Shown here piece after piece: positions 7,642 through 17,549 of a stretch of DNA of 60,630 bases (within the stretch, counting starts at the first letter, position 1; every line of letters starts with the position of its first letter). A program made the translations under genes and the position numbers. Location of the stretch: the NCBI GenBank assembly GCA_003563915.1, contig PWTE01000301.1, positions 1 through 60,630 of the forward strand. Direction: 5' to 3'. The notes beneath the pieces were generated by a model that worked only from the letters and a program-made list of their open reading frames with translations, had not been told where the DNA came from and made no database searches. Source of the DNA: Nitriliruptoraceae bacterium (GTDB lineage Bacteria > Actinomycetota > Nitriliruptoria > Nitriliruptorales > Nitriliruptoraceae).

Positions 7642-8517
7642 CTGGGGGCATCGCGACGACGCCTGGATGCCGAGCTCGTCCGTCGCGGGCTCCTGGAGAG
7701 CCGTGCCGCGGCGCAGCAGGCCATCGCTGCCGGTCTCGTCACCATCGACGGGGCCCCCGCTCTGAAGCCATCGACCCAGGTCGCCCCCGCGCAGGACCTG
7801 GTCGTCCGCGCGCCACCCCGGAGGTTCGTGAGCCGCGGCGGTGAGAAGCTCGCGCACGCGCTGGAACGCTTCTCCGTCGATCCGCGTGACCGCCGGTGCC
7901 TCGATGCAGGCGTGTCCACCGGAGGGTTCACCGACTGCCTCCTCCAGCGTGGCGCGGCCTCCGTCATCGCGTACGACGTCGGCTACGGACAGGTCCACGA
8001 ACGGCTGCGCGCCGATCAGCGCGTCGAGGTGCACGAGCGCACCAACGTCCGTGCCCTGACTCCGGCCGACATCCCGCCGCCGCCCCCAGATCTGCTGGTG
8101 GCCGACCTGTCCTTCATCTCCCTGGCGCTGGTGCTCCCAGGGCTCCTGCGCCTGCCGGCAGCGTCGGAGACCGCAGAGGCGATCGTGCTCGTGAAGCCCC
8201 AGTTCGAGGCAGGTCGGGAGGAGGTGGGCAGGCGTGGTGTCGTCCGGGATCCTCGGGTGTGGTCGCGGTGTCTCAGCGAGGTGGCCGCGGCGGCAGCCGC
8301 GGTAGGGTGGAGCTGTGTCGACGCGACCGCGTCGCCCCTACGAGGTCCCGCAGGCAACGTCGAGTTCCTGCTCCACCTGCGTCGCTTGACGCCGCCGAAG
8401 TGGGACACGACACCCGAGGATGTCGTTGAGGGCGATGAGCGGCTCGGGGCCCTGATCACCGCAGCCGTGGATGAAGGTCGACAGGTGGCACGCCCCGGCG
8501 ATCGGGCCGAGGACTGA
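7642..8517 (+). CDS. tlyA: TlyA family 23S/16S rRNA 2'-O-methyltransferase
   Basis: Protein of 291 residues if it starts at CTG 7642. An S4 RNA-binding domain spans ~4-60 (RRRLDAELVRRGLLESR), followed by an FtsJ-type methyltransferase. SAM motif DAGVSTGGFTDCLL is at ~88-101 and the K-D-K-E tetrad can be placed at K69, D155, K185 and E241, close to the M. tuberculosis numbering. No in-frame ATG, GTG or TTG precedes the S4 domain. The first standard start is GTG 7828, which would delete the whole domain. The gene follows the previous stop by two bases and is probably translationally coupled. Confidence 0.92.
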   Translation: MGASRRRLDAELVRRGLLESRAAAQQAIAAGLVTIDGAPALKPSTQVAPAQDLVVRAPPRRFVSRGGEKLAHALERFSVDPRDRRCLDAGVSTGGFTDCLLQRGAASVIAYDVGYGQVHERLRADQRVEVHERTNVRALTPADIPPPPPDLLVADLSFISLALVLPGLLRLPAASETAEAIVLVKPQFEAGREEVGRRGVVRDPRVWSRCLSEVAAAAAAVGWSCVDATASPLRGPAGNVEFLLHLRRLTPPKWDTTPEDVVEGDERLGALITAAVDEGRQVARPGDRAED

Positions 8518-8541
8518 CCGGAGGAGACGGGAGGAACGCTC

Positions 8542-9411
8542 GTGCGGATCGGGCTGGTGGTCCATGCCGGACGCGAGGCGTCCGTCGAGGTCGCGCGCAA
8601 GGCGGCCGCGGCACTCCGTGTGGAGGGCGCGAAGGTGTCCATCGTCACCCCCGGCGACGACCACGACGAGCACGCGTACGCCCTGGTGGGGGTGGCGCCG
8701 GCGGTCGGCCCGGAGGGCTTCGCGGAGGACCTCGACCTCGCGATCTCCATCGGGGGCGACGGGACGTTCCTCCGTGCGGCCCACCTCTGTCGCGACGCCG
8801 GGGTCCCGATCCTGGGCGTGAACCTGGGACGCCTGGGGTTCCTCGCCGAGGTCGAGGTCGACGACCTGTCCGAGGCGCTGGCGACGATCCTCGAGGAACG
8901 CTTCACGGTCGAGGAACGCGTCACCCTCGAGTCGGTGATCCACGGGCCGGATGGGGAGGAGCTTGGCCGCGGCTGGGCCCTCAACGAGGTCTCCGTGGAG
9001 AAGACCGCCCGACAGCGGCTACTGCACACCGAGGTCTTCATCGATGAGACCCTCTTCGCGCGCATCCCCGCCGATGCCCTGATCCTGGCGACCCCGACCG
9101 GGTCCACCGCCTACGCCCTCTCGGCGGGTGGGCCGGTCCTGTCGCCTCGCCTGGACGCGACCCTGGTCGTGCCGGTCGCACCCCACTCGCTGTTCGACCG
9201 CGCCGTCGTCGCCGGGCCGACCGAGGAGGTGCGGGTCGAGCTGCTGGAGGATCAGGCTCCGGCGCTCATCTCGTGCGACGGTCGACCGCCGGCGCAGGTG
9301 GCGCCCGGTGGCACGTTACGCGTACGTGGCGGCGGACGTCCGGTCCGGATCGCCCGGACCGGGGACCTGGACTTCTACCGCCTCGTCCGTGAGAAGTTCG
9401 GGCTCCGCTAG
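8542..9411 (+). CDS. nadK: NAD kinase
   Basis: ATP- or polyphosphate-dependent phosphorylation of NAD to NADP. The 289-residue protein has the I-G-G-D-G-T-F-L-R-A motif at ~72-81, G-V-N-L-G-R-L-G-F-L-A-E at ~92, and T-P-T-G-S-T-A-Y-A-L-S-A-G-G-P at ~184, all diagnostic for NadK. GTG 8542 has GGGAGGA nine bases upstream. It sits 24 bases after tlyA in the conserved tlyA-nadK-recN order. Confidence 0.97.
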   Translation: MRIGLVVHAGREASVEVARKAAAALRVEGAKVSIVTPGDDHDEHAYALVGVAPAVGPEGFAEDLDLAISIGGDGTFLRAAHLCRDAGVPILGVNLGRLGFLAEVEVDDLSEALATILEERFTVEERVTLESVIHGPDGEELGRGWALNEVSVEKTARQRLLHTEVFIDETLFARIPADALILATPTGSTAYALSAGGPVLSPRLDATLVVPVAPHSLFDRAVVAGPTEEVRVELLEDQAPALISCDGRPPAQVAPGGTLRVRGGGRPVRIARTGDLDFYRLVREKFGLR

Positions 9412-9484
9412 CGACCGGCGGTGTGGACAGGCGGGCGGTTCCAACAGGCGCTGAGCCCACCCCGTCACGATCCCCAGCCGCCGG

Positions 9485-9490
9485 TAGCCT
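9485..9490 (+). promoter_or_regulatory. Candidate -10 box (TAGCCT) for recN
   Basis: TAGCCT 37 bases before the recN start, within the 116-base gap after nadK, which is wider than the other gaps in this operon. No clear -35 and no LexA-type palindrome is obvious. Confidence 0.35.
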
Positions 9491-9527
9491 TCGCTCCGCG
9501 CCGGCGGCGCAGAGAGGGCGACCCGTC

Positions 9528-11210
9528 GTGATCGAAGAGCTCCACATCCGAGGCCTCGGCGTGATCGAGGACGCGTCGTTGCGTCTGGCTCCGGGACTGA
9601 CCGTGGTGACCGGCGAGACCGGCGCCGGCAAGACGATGCTGGTGACCGCCCTCCAGCTGCTCATCGGGGCACGTGCGGACAGCACCCTCGTGCGGTCCGG
9701 GGAGCCCGCGGCTCTGGCCGAGGCGGCGGTGGCTCCCGCACCTCCCGAAGCGGCGGAGTGGCTGAACGAGGAGGACGACCTCCTGGTGGTGTCGCGCGAG
9801 ATCCCGGCTGACGGACGGTCACGCGCGCGGATCGGCGGCAGGCTCGCGCCGGTCTCTGCGCTGGCGGAGGTGCTGGGGACCTACGTGGAGGTCCATGCGC
9901 AGCACGAACACGTCAGACTGGCCCGTCCCGCCGTGCAGCGTGACCTGCTGGACCGTTACGCCGGCGCCCCCCACGAGCGGACCCTACGGCGGTACCGCGA
10001 GGTCTTCGCGCGCCTGCAGCAACTCCAGACAGCCCGCGACAGCCACGAGCAGGACGCCCGCGAACGGGCTCGTGAGCTCGACCGCCTGCGTGCCGAGGTG
10101 GGGGAGATCGAGGCGGCGGAGCTCGATCCCGACCGCGACGCCGGCCTGGAGCGCGACCTGGAGGTCCTGGCGAACGCCGAGGAGCTCCAGCGCGCGTCGT
10201 GGGAGGCCGCCAGCGCGCTCGGGAGCGAGGGGGCGGGCGACCCGGTCGGGGTCGCGATCGCCGCGCTACGTCGACCGGATGTCGAGGACCCGGAGCTCGA
10301 GGAGCTGCGCTCACGGCTCACGGCGATCGCCGCCGAGCTGGCGGAACTGGCCGCCGACGTCCGCGCGTACGGCGAGGGAGCCGAGGCGGACCCGCAGCGG
10401 TTGGAGTCGGTGCAGCAGCGCCGACACCTGCTCTCCCAACTGACCCGGAAGTACGGTGCGGAGCTCGTGGACGTCCTGGCGTATGCCGATGACGCGCGCG
10501 CACGGATCACGGAGCTCACCTCGGCCGACGCCGACGCCGCTGACCTCGAGGAACGCTGCGCCCGGACCGAGGAGGAGGTGCGGGGGCTGGCACAGGATGT
10601 CAGGCGCGGTCGTCGAGCGGCGGCGGAGCAGCTGGCAGCCGACGTGGATCAGCACCTGGTCGACCTGGGCATGCCGCATGCGACCCTGACGGTCGCGGTC
10701 GAGCCGCAACCTGGCGGAGGGCTCGCGGCCCACGGCGGCGACGAGGTGACCTTCCTGCTGGCACCGAACCCGGGGGAGCCACCGCGCCGCTTGGCGGACG
10801 CGGTATCGGGTGGGGAGCGATCCCGCGTCGCGCTCGCCATCGAGGTCGCCCTCGCCGACGTCGACGGCGCGCGCGTGCTGGTGTTCGACGAGGTGGATGC
10901 CGGCATCGGCGGCGCGACCGCGATGGCGGTCGGGGAGAAGCTGGCTCGGTTGGCGGCCGGACAGGGCGCTCCCCGACGTCAGGTCCTGTGTGTCACCCAT
11001 CTCGCTCAGTTGGCCGCGTTCGCAGACGTCCACCACGTCGTGGAGAAGGGGCTGGCAGGGGGACGGACGGTGACGACCTCGCGTCGGGTGGCGGACGACG
11101 ATCGCGTCGCCGAGCTGTCCCGGATGCTCGGAGGTGACGCCACCGCCGAGGCCGGACGCGAGCATGCCCGCGAACTGCTGGATCGTGCGCAGCGACGGAG
11201 GGCAGGATGA
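9528..11210 (+). CDS. recN: DNA repair protein RecN
   Basis: SMC-like ATPase for double-strand break repair. The protein has 560 residues. Walker A G-E-T-G-A-G-K-T is at 29-36, and a long coiled-coil region spans ~160-380 (Arg/Glu/Ala-rich heptads). The ABC signature V-S-G-G-E-R-S-R at ~426 and Walker B VLVFDEVDAGIGG at ~450 close the composite ATPase head. GTG 9528 is preceded by AGAGAGGG; upstream in-frame starts add a non-conserved Arg/Pro stretch. The usual RecN length is ~550-590. Confidence 0.97.
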   Translation: MIEELHIRGLGVIEDASLRLAPGLTVVTGETGAGKTMLVTALQLLIGARADSTLVRSGEPAALAEAAVAPAPPEAAEWLNEEDDLLVVSREIPADGRSRARIGGRLAPVSALAEVLGTYVEVHAQHEHVRLARPAVQRDLLDRYAGAPHERTLRRYREVFARLQQLQTARDSHEQDARERARELDRLRAEVGEIEAAELDPDRDAGLERDLEVLANAEELQRASWEAASALGSEGAGDPVGVAIAALRRPDVEDPELEELRSRLTAIAAELAELAADVRAYGEGAEADPQRLESVQQRRHLLSQLTRKYGAELVDVLAYADDARARITELTSADADAADLEERCARTEEEVRGLAQDVRRGRRAAAEQLAADVDQHLVDLGMPHATLTVAVEPQPGGGLAAHGGDEVTFLLAPNPGEPPRRLADAVSGGERSRVALAIEVALADVDGARVLVFDEVDAGIGGATAMAVGEKLARLAAGQGAPRRQVLCVTHLAQLAAFADVHHVVEKGLAGGRTVTTSRRVADDDRVAELSRMLGGDATAEAGREHARELLDRAQRRRAG

Positions 11211-11214
11211 GGCC

Positions 11215-12126
11215 GTGGTGAGTCGCGACCGTTGGATCTCCCCGTCGCCCAGACTGCGTCTCCGGAGGCGATCTGCGCCGAGCCGCCAGCGTGCTGATGG
11301 CTCCCACCTGCACGCCTGGTCCGTACCGGCGGCGCTGGCCATCATCGCGGCCACGAGCCTGCTGGCGACCGTCGACGTCGGCGCCACCTCGGCGTCCACG
11401 ACGACGCAGACGGTCGTCCGGGGCCAGGTCGGTCCCAGCAGCCTGCTGCTCCCATCCGGGACGTCGCGACCAGCCCCTCCCGACCAGGAGCCCGCACCGG
11501 GCCCGACGCCGGTCGACCTCGACGTGCTCGCGGCACGGCCGTTGGACTATCCCGTGCCCTTCGCTCGGGTCGAGGAGCTCGTCCTGCTGGTCCCGACCAC
11601 CGATCCGATCGTCGTCGGTTTCCACGAAGCGGCGACCACCGACGCCATCGCGATGACTCCCGTCGGGGTCCTCGTCGCGAACCGGAACGCCACGCGGACC
11701 GAAGCACCTTCGGACGAGCAGCGCGGTCCGCCGTACCTGATCCTGCACTCCCGTGGCCGGGCGGCCGCAGCGACCTCGGCGGTCGACGTCGTGATGCGCG
11801 ACGACGACCCGGTCCGTGCTCCCGTCTCCGGTGTCGTCACCGACATCCGCGAGGTCGCTCTCAGCGGGCGCTACCCCGACCTGCGGGTCGAGATCCAGCC
11901 GCAGGATGCTCCCGAACTGCGCGTCATCGTCATCCACGTCGACGAGGTGACCGTGGGCGTCGGCGACCCCGTCGTCGCGGGCGAGACGATGATCGCGGGG
12001 ACGGCGCGGCGGTTCCCGTTCTTCAGCCAGATCGACGGCGACACGGCGCCTGAGCGGTGGCCGCACATCCACCTCGAGATCAAGCCTGCGACCGCGATGC
12101 GCCCCGGAGACGCCTACGAGGAGTGA
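11215..12126 (+). CDS. M23/LytM-like membrane-anchored protein
   Basis: Protein of ~303 residues. A basic N-terminus precedes one membrane helix (~43-58, [17 protein letters not shown]), a Pro-rich linker, then a beta-rich domain ending in W-P-H-I-H-L-E-I. That HxH and the V-R-A-P-V-S-G-V-V segment are M23 peptidase features, but the usual upstream HxxxD metal motif is not evident, so catalysis is doubtful. GTG 11215 or 11218 can serve as start; GGAGGG at ~11198 favours 11215. It occupies the slot between recN and pyrG where mycobacteria carry Rv1697/mctB. Confidence 0.72.
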   Translation: MVSRDRWISPSPRLRLRRRSAPSRQRADGSHLHAWSVPAALAIIAATSLLATVDVGATSASTTTQTVVRGQVGPSSLLLPSGTSRPAPPDQEPAPGPTPVDLDVLAARPLDYPVPFARVEELVLLVPTTDPIVVGFHEAATTDAIAMTPVGVLVANRNATRTEAPSDEQRGPPYLILHSRGRAAAATSAVDVVMRDDDPVRAPVSGVVTDIREVALSGRYPDLRVEIQPQDAPELRVIVIHVDEVTVGVGDPVVAGETMIAGTARRFPFFSQIDGDTAPERWPHIHLEIKPATAMRPGDAYEE

Positions 12127-12221
12127 GGCGCGCACCGGGTCGTTGGTGCGCGTCGGGGTGGCCGGCTACGGTCGCTCGGACCGCACCTGCGGTCCATCGG
12201 GGCCTCCAGGAGGTGCGAAGC

Positions 12222-13994
12222 TTGAGCCGAGCGGCGGACGGGCGTGCCGGGCAGGGCGACGTCAAACACATCTTCGTCACCGGGGGGGTCTCCTCGGCAC
12301 TCGGGAAGGGCATCACCGCCGCGTCGCTCGGACTCCTGCTGAAGGCCCGCGGTCTGCGCGTGACCCTGCAGAAGCTCGACCCCTACATCAACGTCGACCC
12401 TGGGACGATGAACCCCTTCGAGCACGGCGAGGTGTTCGTCACCGACGACGGCGGCGAGACCGACCTCGATCTGGGCCACTACGAGCGGTTCGTCGACGAG
12501 AGCCTGCACCGGGGCTCGTCGGTGTCGTCCGGTCAGATCTGGCAGTCCGTGATCACCAAGGAACGACGCGGCGACTACCTGGGCAAGACCGTGCAGGTCA
12601 TCCCTCACATCACCGACGAGATCAAGGCCCGGATCCTCGCGGTCGCGCAGGACGTCGACGTGGTGATCACGGAGGTCGGTGGCACGGTCGGCGACATCGA
12701 GGGACTGCCGTTCCTGGAGGCCATCCGGCAGCTACGCCACGACGTCGGGCGCAGCAACATCCTCTACGTCCACTGTGCCCTGGTGCCCTTCATCGCCGCC
12801 TCCGGGGAGCTCAAGACCAAGCCTGCGCAGCACTCGGTCCGCGAACTGCGCTCGATCGGTATCCAGCCGGACATCCTCGTCCTGCGCAGTGACCGTGATC
12901 TGGACGAGGGGCTGCGTCGCAAGGTCGCGATGCAGTCCGACGTCGACCAGGACGCGGTGATCGCCGCCGTCGACAGTCCGTCGCTCTACCAGGTCCCGCT
13001 GGCGATGCGCGAGGAGGGCCTCGACCGCGTCGCGGTCGAGCGGCTCGGCCTCCCCGACGTCGAGCCCGACCTGTCCGGCTGGCGGCGGCTCGTCGAGCGG
13101 GTGCACGCGGCGCAGGAGTCGGTCACCGTCGCGATCGTCGGCAAGTACGTCGACCTACCTGACGCCTACCTCTCGGTGGTCGAAGCTCTGCGACACGGGG
13201 GTATCGACACCGGTGTCGACGTCCAGATCCGGTGGATCGCCTCCGACGACCTCTCACCGGATCCCGACGACCCGGCTGCCAGCGACGCGGCGGTCGAGCG
13301 GCTGCTCGGTGGCGTCGATGGGGTGCTGGTGCCGGGTGGCTTCGGCTTCCGCGGTGTCGAGGGCAAGATCGCCGCGATCACCTGGGCTCGACGCCACGAG
13401 GTCCCGTTCCTCGGGCTGTGCCTGGGGTTGCAGTCCGCGGTGATCGAGTTCGCCCGCAACGTCGCCGGACTGGCGTCCGCCCACTCGTCGGAGTTCGCAC
13501 CCGACACCCCGGATCCGGTCATCGACATCATGCCCGACCAGCGTGACCTGACCGACAAGGGCGGGACGATGCGTCTGGGCAGCTACGCGGCCAAGCTGCT
13601 CGAAGGCAGCCTCGTCCGCGCTCTCTACGACGACGAACCGGTGGTCTACGAGCGTCACCGTCACCGGTTCGAGGTCAACAACCGCTACCGCGAGCGGCTG
13701 GCCGAGGCCGGGCTCGTGTTCTCCGGGGTGTCACCGAACGACCGTCTTGTCGAGTTCATCGAGTTGCCCAGCCATCCGTGGTTCGCCGCGACCCAGGCGC
13801 ATCCGGAGCTGAAGTCACGGCCCACCCGTCCCCATCCGCTGTTCCGTGGCTTCGTCGTCGCCGCACGGCAGCATCACCGTGAGGCCCTCGGCCGGCTGCC
13901 CGTCGATCTCGACGAACCGACCGCGGGTGAGGTCGAAGCGGCGACGCGTGTCGGTCCGATCGTGGGTGAGGAGGCGGAGGTCGTGCCCCGGTGA
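12222..13994 (+). CDS. pyrG: CTP synthase
   Basis: ATP- and glutamine-dependent conversion of UTP to CTP. The synthetase domain begins with [16 protein letters not shown] and contains [15 protein letters not shown]. The C-terminal class-I glutamine amidotransferase has the G-L-C-L-G-L-Q nucleophile motif. The start is TTG 12222 with AGGAGGT seven bases upstream, giving 590 residues; no ATG or GTG fits as well. The stop overlaps the Nudix start as GTGA. Confidence 0.97.
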   Translation: MSRAADGRAGQGDVKHIFVTGGVSSALGKGITAASLGLLLKARGLRVTLQKLDPYINVDPGTMNPFEHGEVFVTDDGGETDLDLGHYERFVDESLHRGSSVSSGQIWQSVITKERRGDYLGKTVQVIPHITDEIKARILAVAQDVDVVITEVGGTVGDIEGLPFLEAIRQLRHDVGRSNILYVHCALVPFIAASGELKTKPAQHSVRELRSIGIQPDILVLRSDRDLDEGLRRKVAMQSDVDQDAVIAAVDSPSLYQVPLAMREEGLDRVAVERLGLPDVEPDLSGWRRLVERVHAAQESVTVAIVGKYVDLPDAYLSVVEALRHGGIDTGVDVQIRWIASDDLSPDPDDPAASDAAVERLLGGVDGVLVPGGFGFRGVEGKIAAITWARRHEVPFLGLCLGLQSAVIEFARNVAGLASAHSSEFAPDTPDPVIDIMPDQRDLTDKGGTMRLGSYAAKLLEGSLVRALYDDEPVVYERHRHRFEVNNRYRERLAEAGLVFSGVSPNDRLVEFIELPSHPWFAATQAHPELKSRPTRPHPLFRGFVVAARQHHREALGRLPVDLDEPTAGEVEAATRVGPIVGEEAEVVPR

Positions 13995-14560
13995 GCAGCC
14001 CAGCCTGGTTCGAGACCCGCGATTCCCGGACGGTCTACGAGGGGTTCTCGCACGTCCGGGTCGACACGGTCGCGACGCCGGACGGCCAGACCGTCGACCG
14101 CGAGGTCGTGGTCCACACGGACGCCGTGGCCATGGTGCCGGTCACGTCGGCTGGGGAGGTCCTGCTGTTGCGGCAGTACCGCCAGACCCTGCGCGGCTAC
14201 CTCCTCGAGGTACCGGCCGGCAAGATGGACGTCACCGACGAGCCTCCCCAGGACACCGCCGCGCGGGAGCTCCGCGAGGAGATCCACCGGAGCGCGGGAC
14301 GCTGGCGACACCTGACGACGTTCCACAACTCGGCCGGGTGGACGACCGAACGGACCTTCGTCTACCTCGCTCAGGACCTGACCGATGTCGGTGCGCCTGA
14401 GGGGTTCCAACCACGTGCGGAGGAGGCGGACATGGAGGTCGTCGGGGTCCCGTTCGACGTGGCGCTGGAACGCGTCCACCGCGGCGAGCTCACCGACGCG
14501 AAGACCGTGATCGGGCTCCTGCTGTCCGCGCCCTACGTGTCGGGGGAGAACGCTGTCTGA
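13991..14560 (+). CDS. Nudix hydrolase, ADP-ribose pyrophosphatase type
   Basis: Protein of 189 residues. The Nudix box is read as G-K-M-D-(x)[11 protein letters not shown] at ~77-98, with QYR upstream and an acidic E-E-A-D segment later, typical of ADP-ribose or nucleoside-diphosphate-sugar pyrophosphatases. GTG 13991 overlaps the pyrG stop by four bases. The pyrG-Nudix-xerD order matches M. tuberculosis Rv1699-Rv1701c. It probably recycles ADP-ribose in the cytoplasm; the substrate is not proven. Confidence 0.92.
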   Translation: MSSPAWFETRDSRTVYEGFSHVRVDTVATPDGQTVDREVVVHTDAVAMVPVTSAGEVLLLRQYRQTLRGYLLEVPAGKMDVTDEPPQDTAARELREEIHRSAGRWRHLTTFHNSAGWTTERTFVYLAQDLTDVGAPEGFQPRAEEADMEVVGVPFDVALERVHRGELTDAKTVIGLLLSAPYVSGENAV

Positions 14561-15518
14561 GGACGACGCGGCTCCCCCCAGGCCCGGGCAGGCGGCGCTG
14601 TCCACGCGTCATGCGGTCCTGACACGCCGCTACCTCGACCACCTACGAGCCGAGCGGGGGCTGGCCCGCAACACCGTCGAGGCCTACCGGCGGGACCTGG
14701 ACGTCTACGCGAGCTACCTCGAGCAACGACGGGTCGAGGATCCCCGCGAACTCACCTCGGAGGACGTGGAAGCCTTCGTGGGCTGGCTGCGCGGCCGTAC
14801 CTCCTCCACCGGCAAGCCCTACGCCTCCTCATCCGTGGCACGGATCGTGGTCGCGGTGCGTGGGTTCCACCGCTTCCTGGCGCAGGAGGGTCTGACGAGC
14901 GAGGACGTCAGCGCGGACATCGGCGCCCCGTCGGGCACCCGCTCCCTGCCGAAGGCCCTGTCGGTCGACGAGGTGGAACGGCTCCTGCAGGCCCCGGTCG
15001 GTGACGGTCCACTCGCGCTGCGCGACCGGGCCATGCTCGAGCTGCTGTACGGGGCCGGGCTCCGGATCAGCGAGCTGACCGAGACGGACGTCGATGACCT
15101 CGACCCCGTCGAGCAGCTCGTCTCCATCCGTGGCAAGGGCGACAAGCAACGTGTCGTGCCCTACGGCGCGGTGGCGGCCACGGCGCTGGACCGCTGGCTG
15201 GTCTCCGGCCGCCCACGACTGCGTCCGAGGGGGCCGGCGCTGTTCGTCAACGCACGGGGTGGTCGACTCACGCGCCAGGGCGCCTGGAAGGTGCTCCGGG
15301 CTCACGCCGAGCGGGTGGGGCTGCGGGTCGACGTGTCGCCTCACACCTTGCGTCACTCCTTCGCAACGCACCTGCTGGACGGCGGAGCGGATGTACGTGC
15401 CGTCCAGGAGCTCCTCGGGCACGCGAGCGTCACGACGACCCAGATCTACACCCTCGTCAGCCGCAGGGCGCTCCAGCAGGTGTACGCCCAGGCGCATCCG
15501 CGCGCGCACCGTCGCTGA
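14553..15518 (+). CDS. xerD: Tyrosine site-specific recombinase XerD
   Basis: Resolves chromosome dimers at dif with XerC. With a CTG start at 14553 the protein has 321 residues. A SAM-like N-terminal core-binding domain begins at LTRRYLDHLRAERGLA. The catalytic domain has R171 in G-L-R-I-S-E-L, the H-T-L-R-H-S-F motif, L-L-G-H-A-S-V-T-T-T and the tyrosine in Q-I-Y-T. No in-frame ATG, GTG or TTG exists between the preceding stop region and the conserved N-terminus. CTG 14553 has GGGGGAG four bases upstream and overlaps the Nudix stop. The first conventional start removes most of the N-terminal domain. Confidence 0.93.
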   Translation: MSEDDAAPPRPGQAALSTRHAVLTRRYLDHLRAERGLARNTVEAYRRDLDVYASYLEQRRVEDPRELTSEDVEAFVGWLRGRTSSTGKPYASSSVARIVVAVRGFHRFLAQEGLTSEDVSADIGAPSGTRSLPKALSVDEVERLLQAPVGDGPLALRDRAMLELLYGAGLRISELTETDVDDLDPVEQLVSIRGKGDKQRVVPYGAVAATALDRWLVSGRPRLRPRGPALFVNARGGRLTRQGAWKVLRAHAERVGLRVDVSPHTLRHSFATHLLDGGADVRAVQELLGHASVTTTQIYTLVSRRALQQVYAQAHPRAHRR

Positions 15519-15582
15519 GCCTGCCGCCAGCTCACGACCGCTATCGTCACCCGCCGATGACCGGGATGGACGAGAGGGCAGC

Positions 15583-16941
15583 ATGGCTGGCAGGGTCGCA
15601 GCGGTCGAACTGATCGGGCGGAAGCGCGACGGGGACGAGCTCACGGCGGACGAGATCCGGGCACTGATCGCGGCTTACCTCGCCGACGAGGTCGACGATG
15701 CCCAGGTCGCCTCCCTGCTGATGGCGGGGGTGATACGCGGCTTCACCACCGCCGAGGCGGTCGCGTTCACCGAGGCGCTCATCGACTCCGGGGACGTGAT
15801 CGACCTCTCCGACCTGGTCGGCCCGACCGTCGACAAGCACTCGACGGGTGGGGTTGGCGACGGCACCTCGCTGGTGGTCGGCCCGATCCTCGCCGCTGCC
15901 GGCTGCCAGGTCGCCAAGCTGTCGGGTCGAGGTCTCGGTCACACCGGTGGCACCCTGGACAAGCTCGAGAGCATCCCCGGTTTCCGGGTGGACCTGGCTC
16001 CCGAGGAGCTACGCGACCAGGTCGCATCGCTCGGTCTGGCCATCGCGGCGGCGACCGCCGAACTGGTCCCGGCCGACAAACGCCTCTACGCGCTGCGCGA
16101 CGTCACGGGAACCGTCGCCAGCCCGGCCTTGATCGCGTCGAGCATCATGAGCAAGAAGCTGGCCGGTGGCGCGTCGCACGTGCTCCTCGACGTCAAGGTC
16201 GGGGACGGAGCGTTCCTCCCCGACGCCGAGGAGGCTCGGCATCTGGCTGAACTGTGCGTCTCCATCGGACGTAGCAAGGGTCGGCGCACCGGTGCCCTGG
16301 TCACCGACATGTCCCAGCCGCTGGCTGACGGCATCGGCAACGCCCTGGAGGTCGGCGTCGCCATCGAGGTGCTGCAGGGTGAACGCCATGACCGGTACTC
16401 CGAGCTGTGCGCCGAGTTGGCGTCGGCGGCGCTCCAACTCACCGGCGTGGATCAGGCCGAGGCCAGGACGCGGGTCGACGAACTGCTGCGCTCCGGCGCA
16501 GCCCTGGAGCGCTTCCGCGACCTGGTGCGCGCGCAGGGCGGGGATCCCGCCGTCGCCGACGATCCCTGGGGTGTGCTACCGCGAGCGCCGGTGATCGTGG
16601 ACTGGAGCCCCGGGGAGGGCACCATCCGCTCCATCGCCTGCCGTCGGATCGGGGAGCTCGCAGGTCGGCTGGGCGCCGGTCGGCAACGCCAGGGCGACAC
16701 GATCGACCCCGCGGTGGGCCTGGAGCTGCTGGCACGGGTCGGCGACCAGGTCACGGCCGAGCAGCCGGTCGTGCGCATCCACGCTCGCTCGGAGGACGAC
16801 GCTGCCATGGCACGGGAGGTCCTGGGTGGACTGTTCGAGCGGACCTCGCAACCCGTGCTCCCGGTGCCGCTCGTCCACGCCCGCATCGGGCTGGACGACC
16901 CTGCCGGGCCACAGGGCGATGCCGCCCTCAGCGCCGGGTGA
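15583..16941 (+). CDS. deoA: Thymidine/pyrimidine-nucleoside phosphorylase
   Basis: Phosphorolysis of thymidine, and possibly uridine, to base plus (deoxy)ribose-1-phosphate. The protein has 452 residues. K-H-S-T-G-G-V-G-D at ~85 binds phosphate, and the family signature G-R-G-L-G-H-T-G-G-T-L-D-K-L-E is at ~112-126. The C-terminal alpha/beta domain ends with the expected V-R-I-H-A-R. ATG 15583 has GAGAGGG upstream. Its 3' end overlaps the convergent response-regulator gene by 14 bases. It is an insertion relative to the mycobacterial xerD neighbourhood. Confidence 0.94.
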   Translation: MAGRVAAVELIGRKRDGDELTADEIRALIAAYLADEVDDAQVASLLMAGVIRGFTTAEAVAFTEALIDSGDVIDLSDLVGPTVDKHSTGGVGDGTSLVVGPILAAAGCQVAKLSGRGLGHTGGTLDKLESIPGFRVDLAPEELRDQVASLGLAIAAATAELVPADKRLYALRDVTGTVASPALIASSIMSKKLAGGASHVLLDVKVGDGAFLPDAEEARHLAELCVSIGRSKGRRTGALVTDMSQPLADGIGNALEVGVAIEVLQGERHDRYSELCAELASAALQLTGVDQAEARTRVDELLRSGAALERFRDLVRAQGGDPAVADDPWGVLPRAPVIVDWSPGEGTIRSIACRRIGELAGRLGAGRQRQGDTIDPAVGLELLARVGDQVTAEQPVVRIHARSEDDAAMAREVLGGLFERTSQPVLPVPLVHARIGLDDPAGPQGDAALSAG

Positions 16942-17548
16942 CCAGACCGCGCTGGAAGGCTTCGACGATGGCCTGCGCGCCGGTCTCGACCCCGAGCTTG
17001 TTGTAGACGCTGGTCAGGTGGTTCTTGACCGTCTTGATCGACAGGTAGAGCTGGTCGGCGATGTCGCCAGGGCGTTTGCCCTCGCTGAGCAGCTGCAGGA
17101 CCTGACGCTCCCGGTTGGTGAGCGTCGCTGCGGGGCTGGCGCCGTCACCGGCCGGACGCTCCGAGACACCGTCACTGAGGTAGCGGCCGCCACCGCGCAC
17201 GGTGTCGATCGCCTGCAGCAGCTCGGAGGTCGCCGCGGACTTCGAGACGAACCCGTCGACGGGGATCGCCAGGGCGCGCTCGACCGAGACGTCGTCGTCG
17301 TGCATCGTCAGCATGATGATGCGCAGCTCGGGGCGCTTCGACCGCAGCTGTGTGGCGACGGTGAGGCCGTCGGTCCCCGGCATGGCGACGTCGAGCAGCA
17401 CGAGGTCGGGCCGGTGCTCGAAGGCGAGCTCCAGCGCCTGCGTGCCGTCGGCAGCCTCGGCGACGACCTCGAGGTCATCCGCGGAGGCGACGAGCTTGAC
17501 GATGCTCTCACGGACCAGCGTGTGATCGTCGGCGACCAGGACGCGCAT
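16928..17548 (-). CDS. NarL/LuxR-family response regulator
   Basis: Protein of 206 residues. The receiver domain has D8/D9 acidic pair, phosphoacceptor D53 in L-L-D-V-A-M-P-G and a conserved Lys in VSKSAA. A LuxR-type helix-turn-helix spans ~142-200 (LTNRERQVLQLLSEGKRPGD, then KTVKNHLTSVYNKLG). It starts two bases after the histidine kinase stop, so it is the cognate regulator in a two-gene operon. Target genes are unknown; the divergent membrane cluster is a candidate. Confidence 0.95.
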   Translation of the reverse strand: MRVLVADDHTLVRESIVKLVASADDLEVVAEAADGTQALELAFEHRPDLVLLDVAMPGTDGLTVATQLRSKRPELRIIMLTMHDDDVSVERALAIPVDGFVSKSAATSELLQAIDTVRGGGRYLSDGVSERPAGDGASPAATLTNRERQVLQLLSEGKRPGDIADQLYLSIKTVKNHLTSVYNKLGVETGAQAIVEAFQRGLVTRR

Positions 17549-17549
17549 G

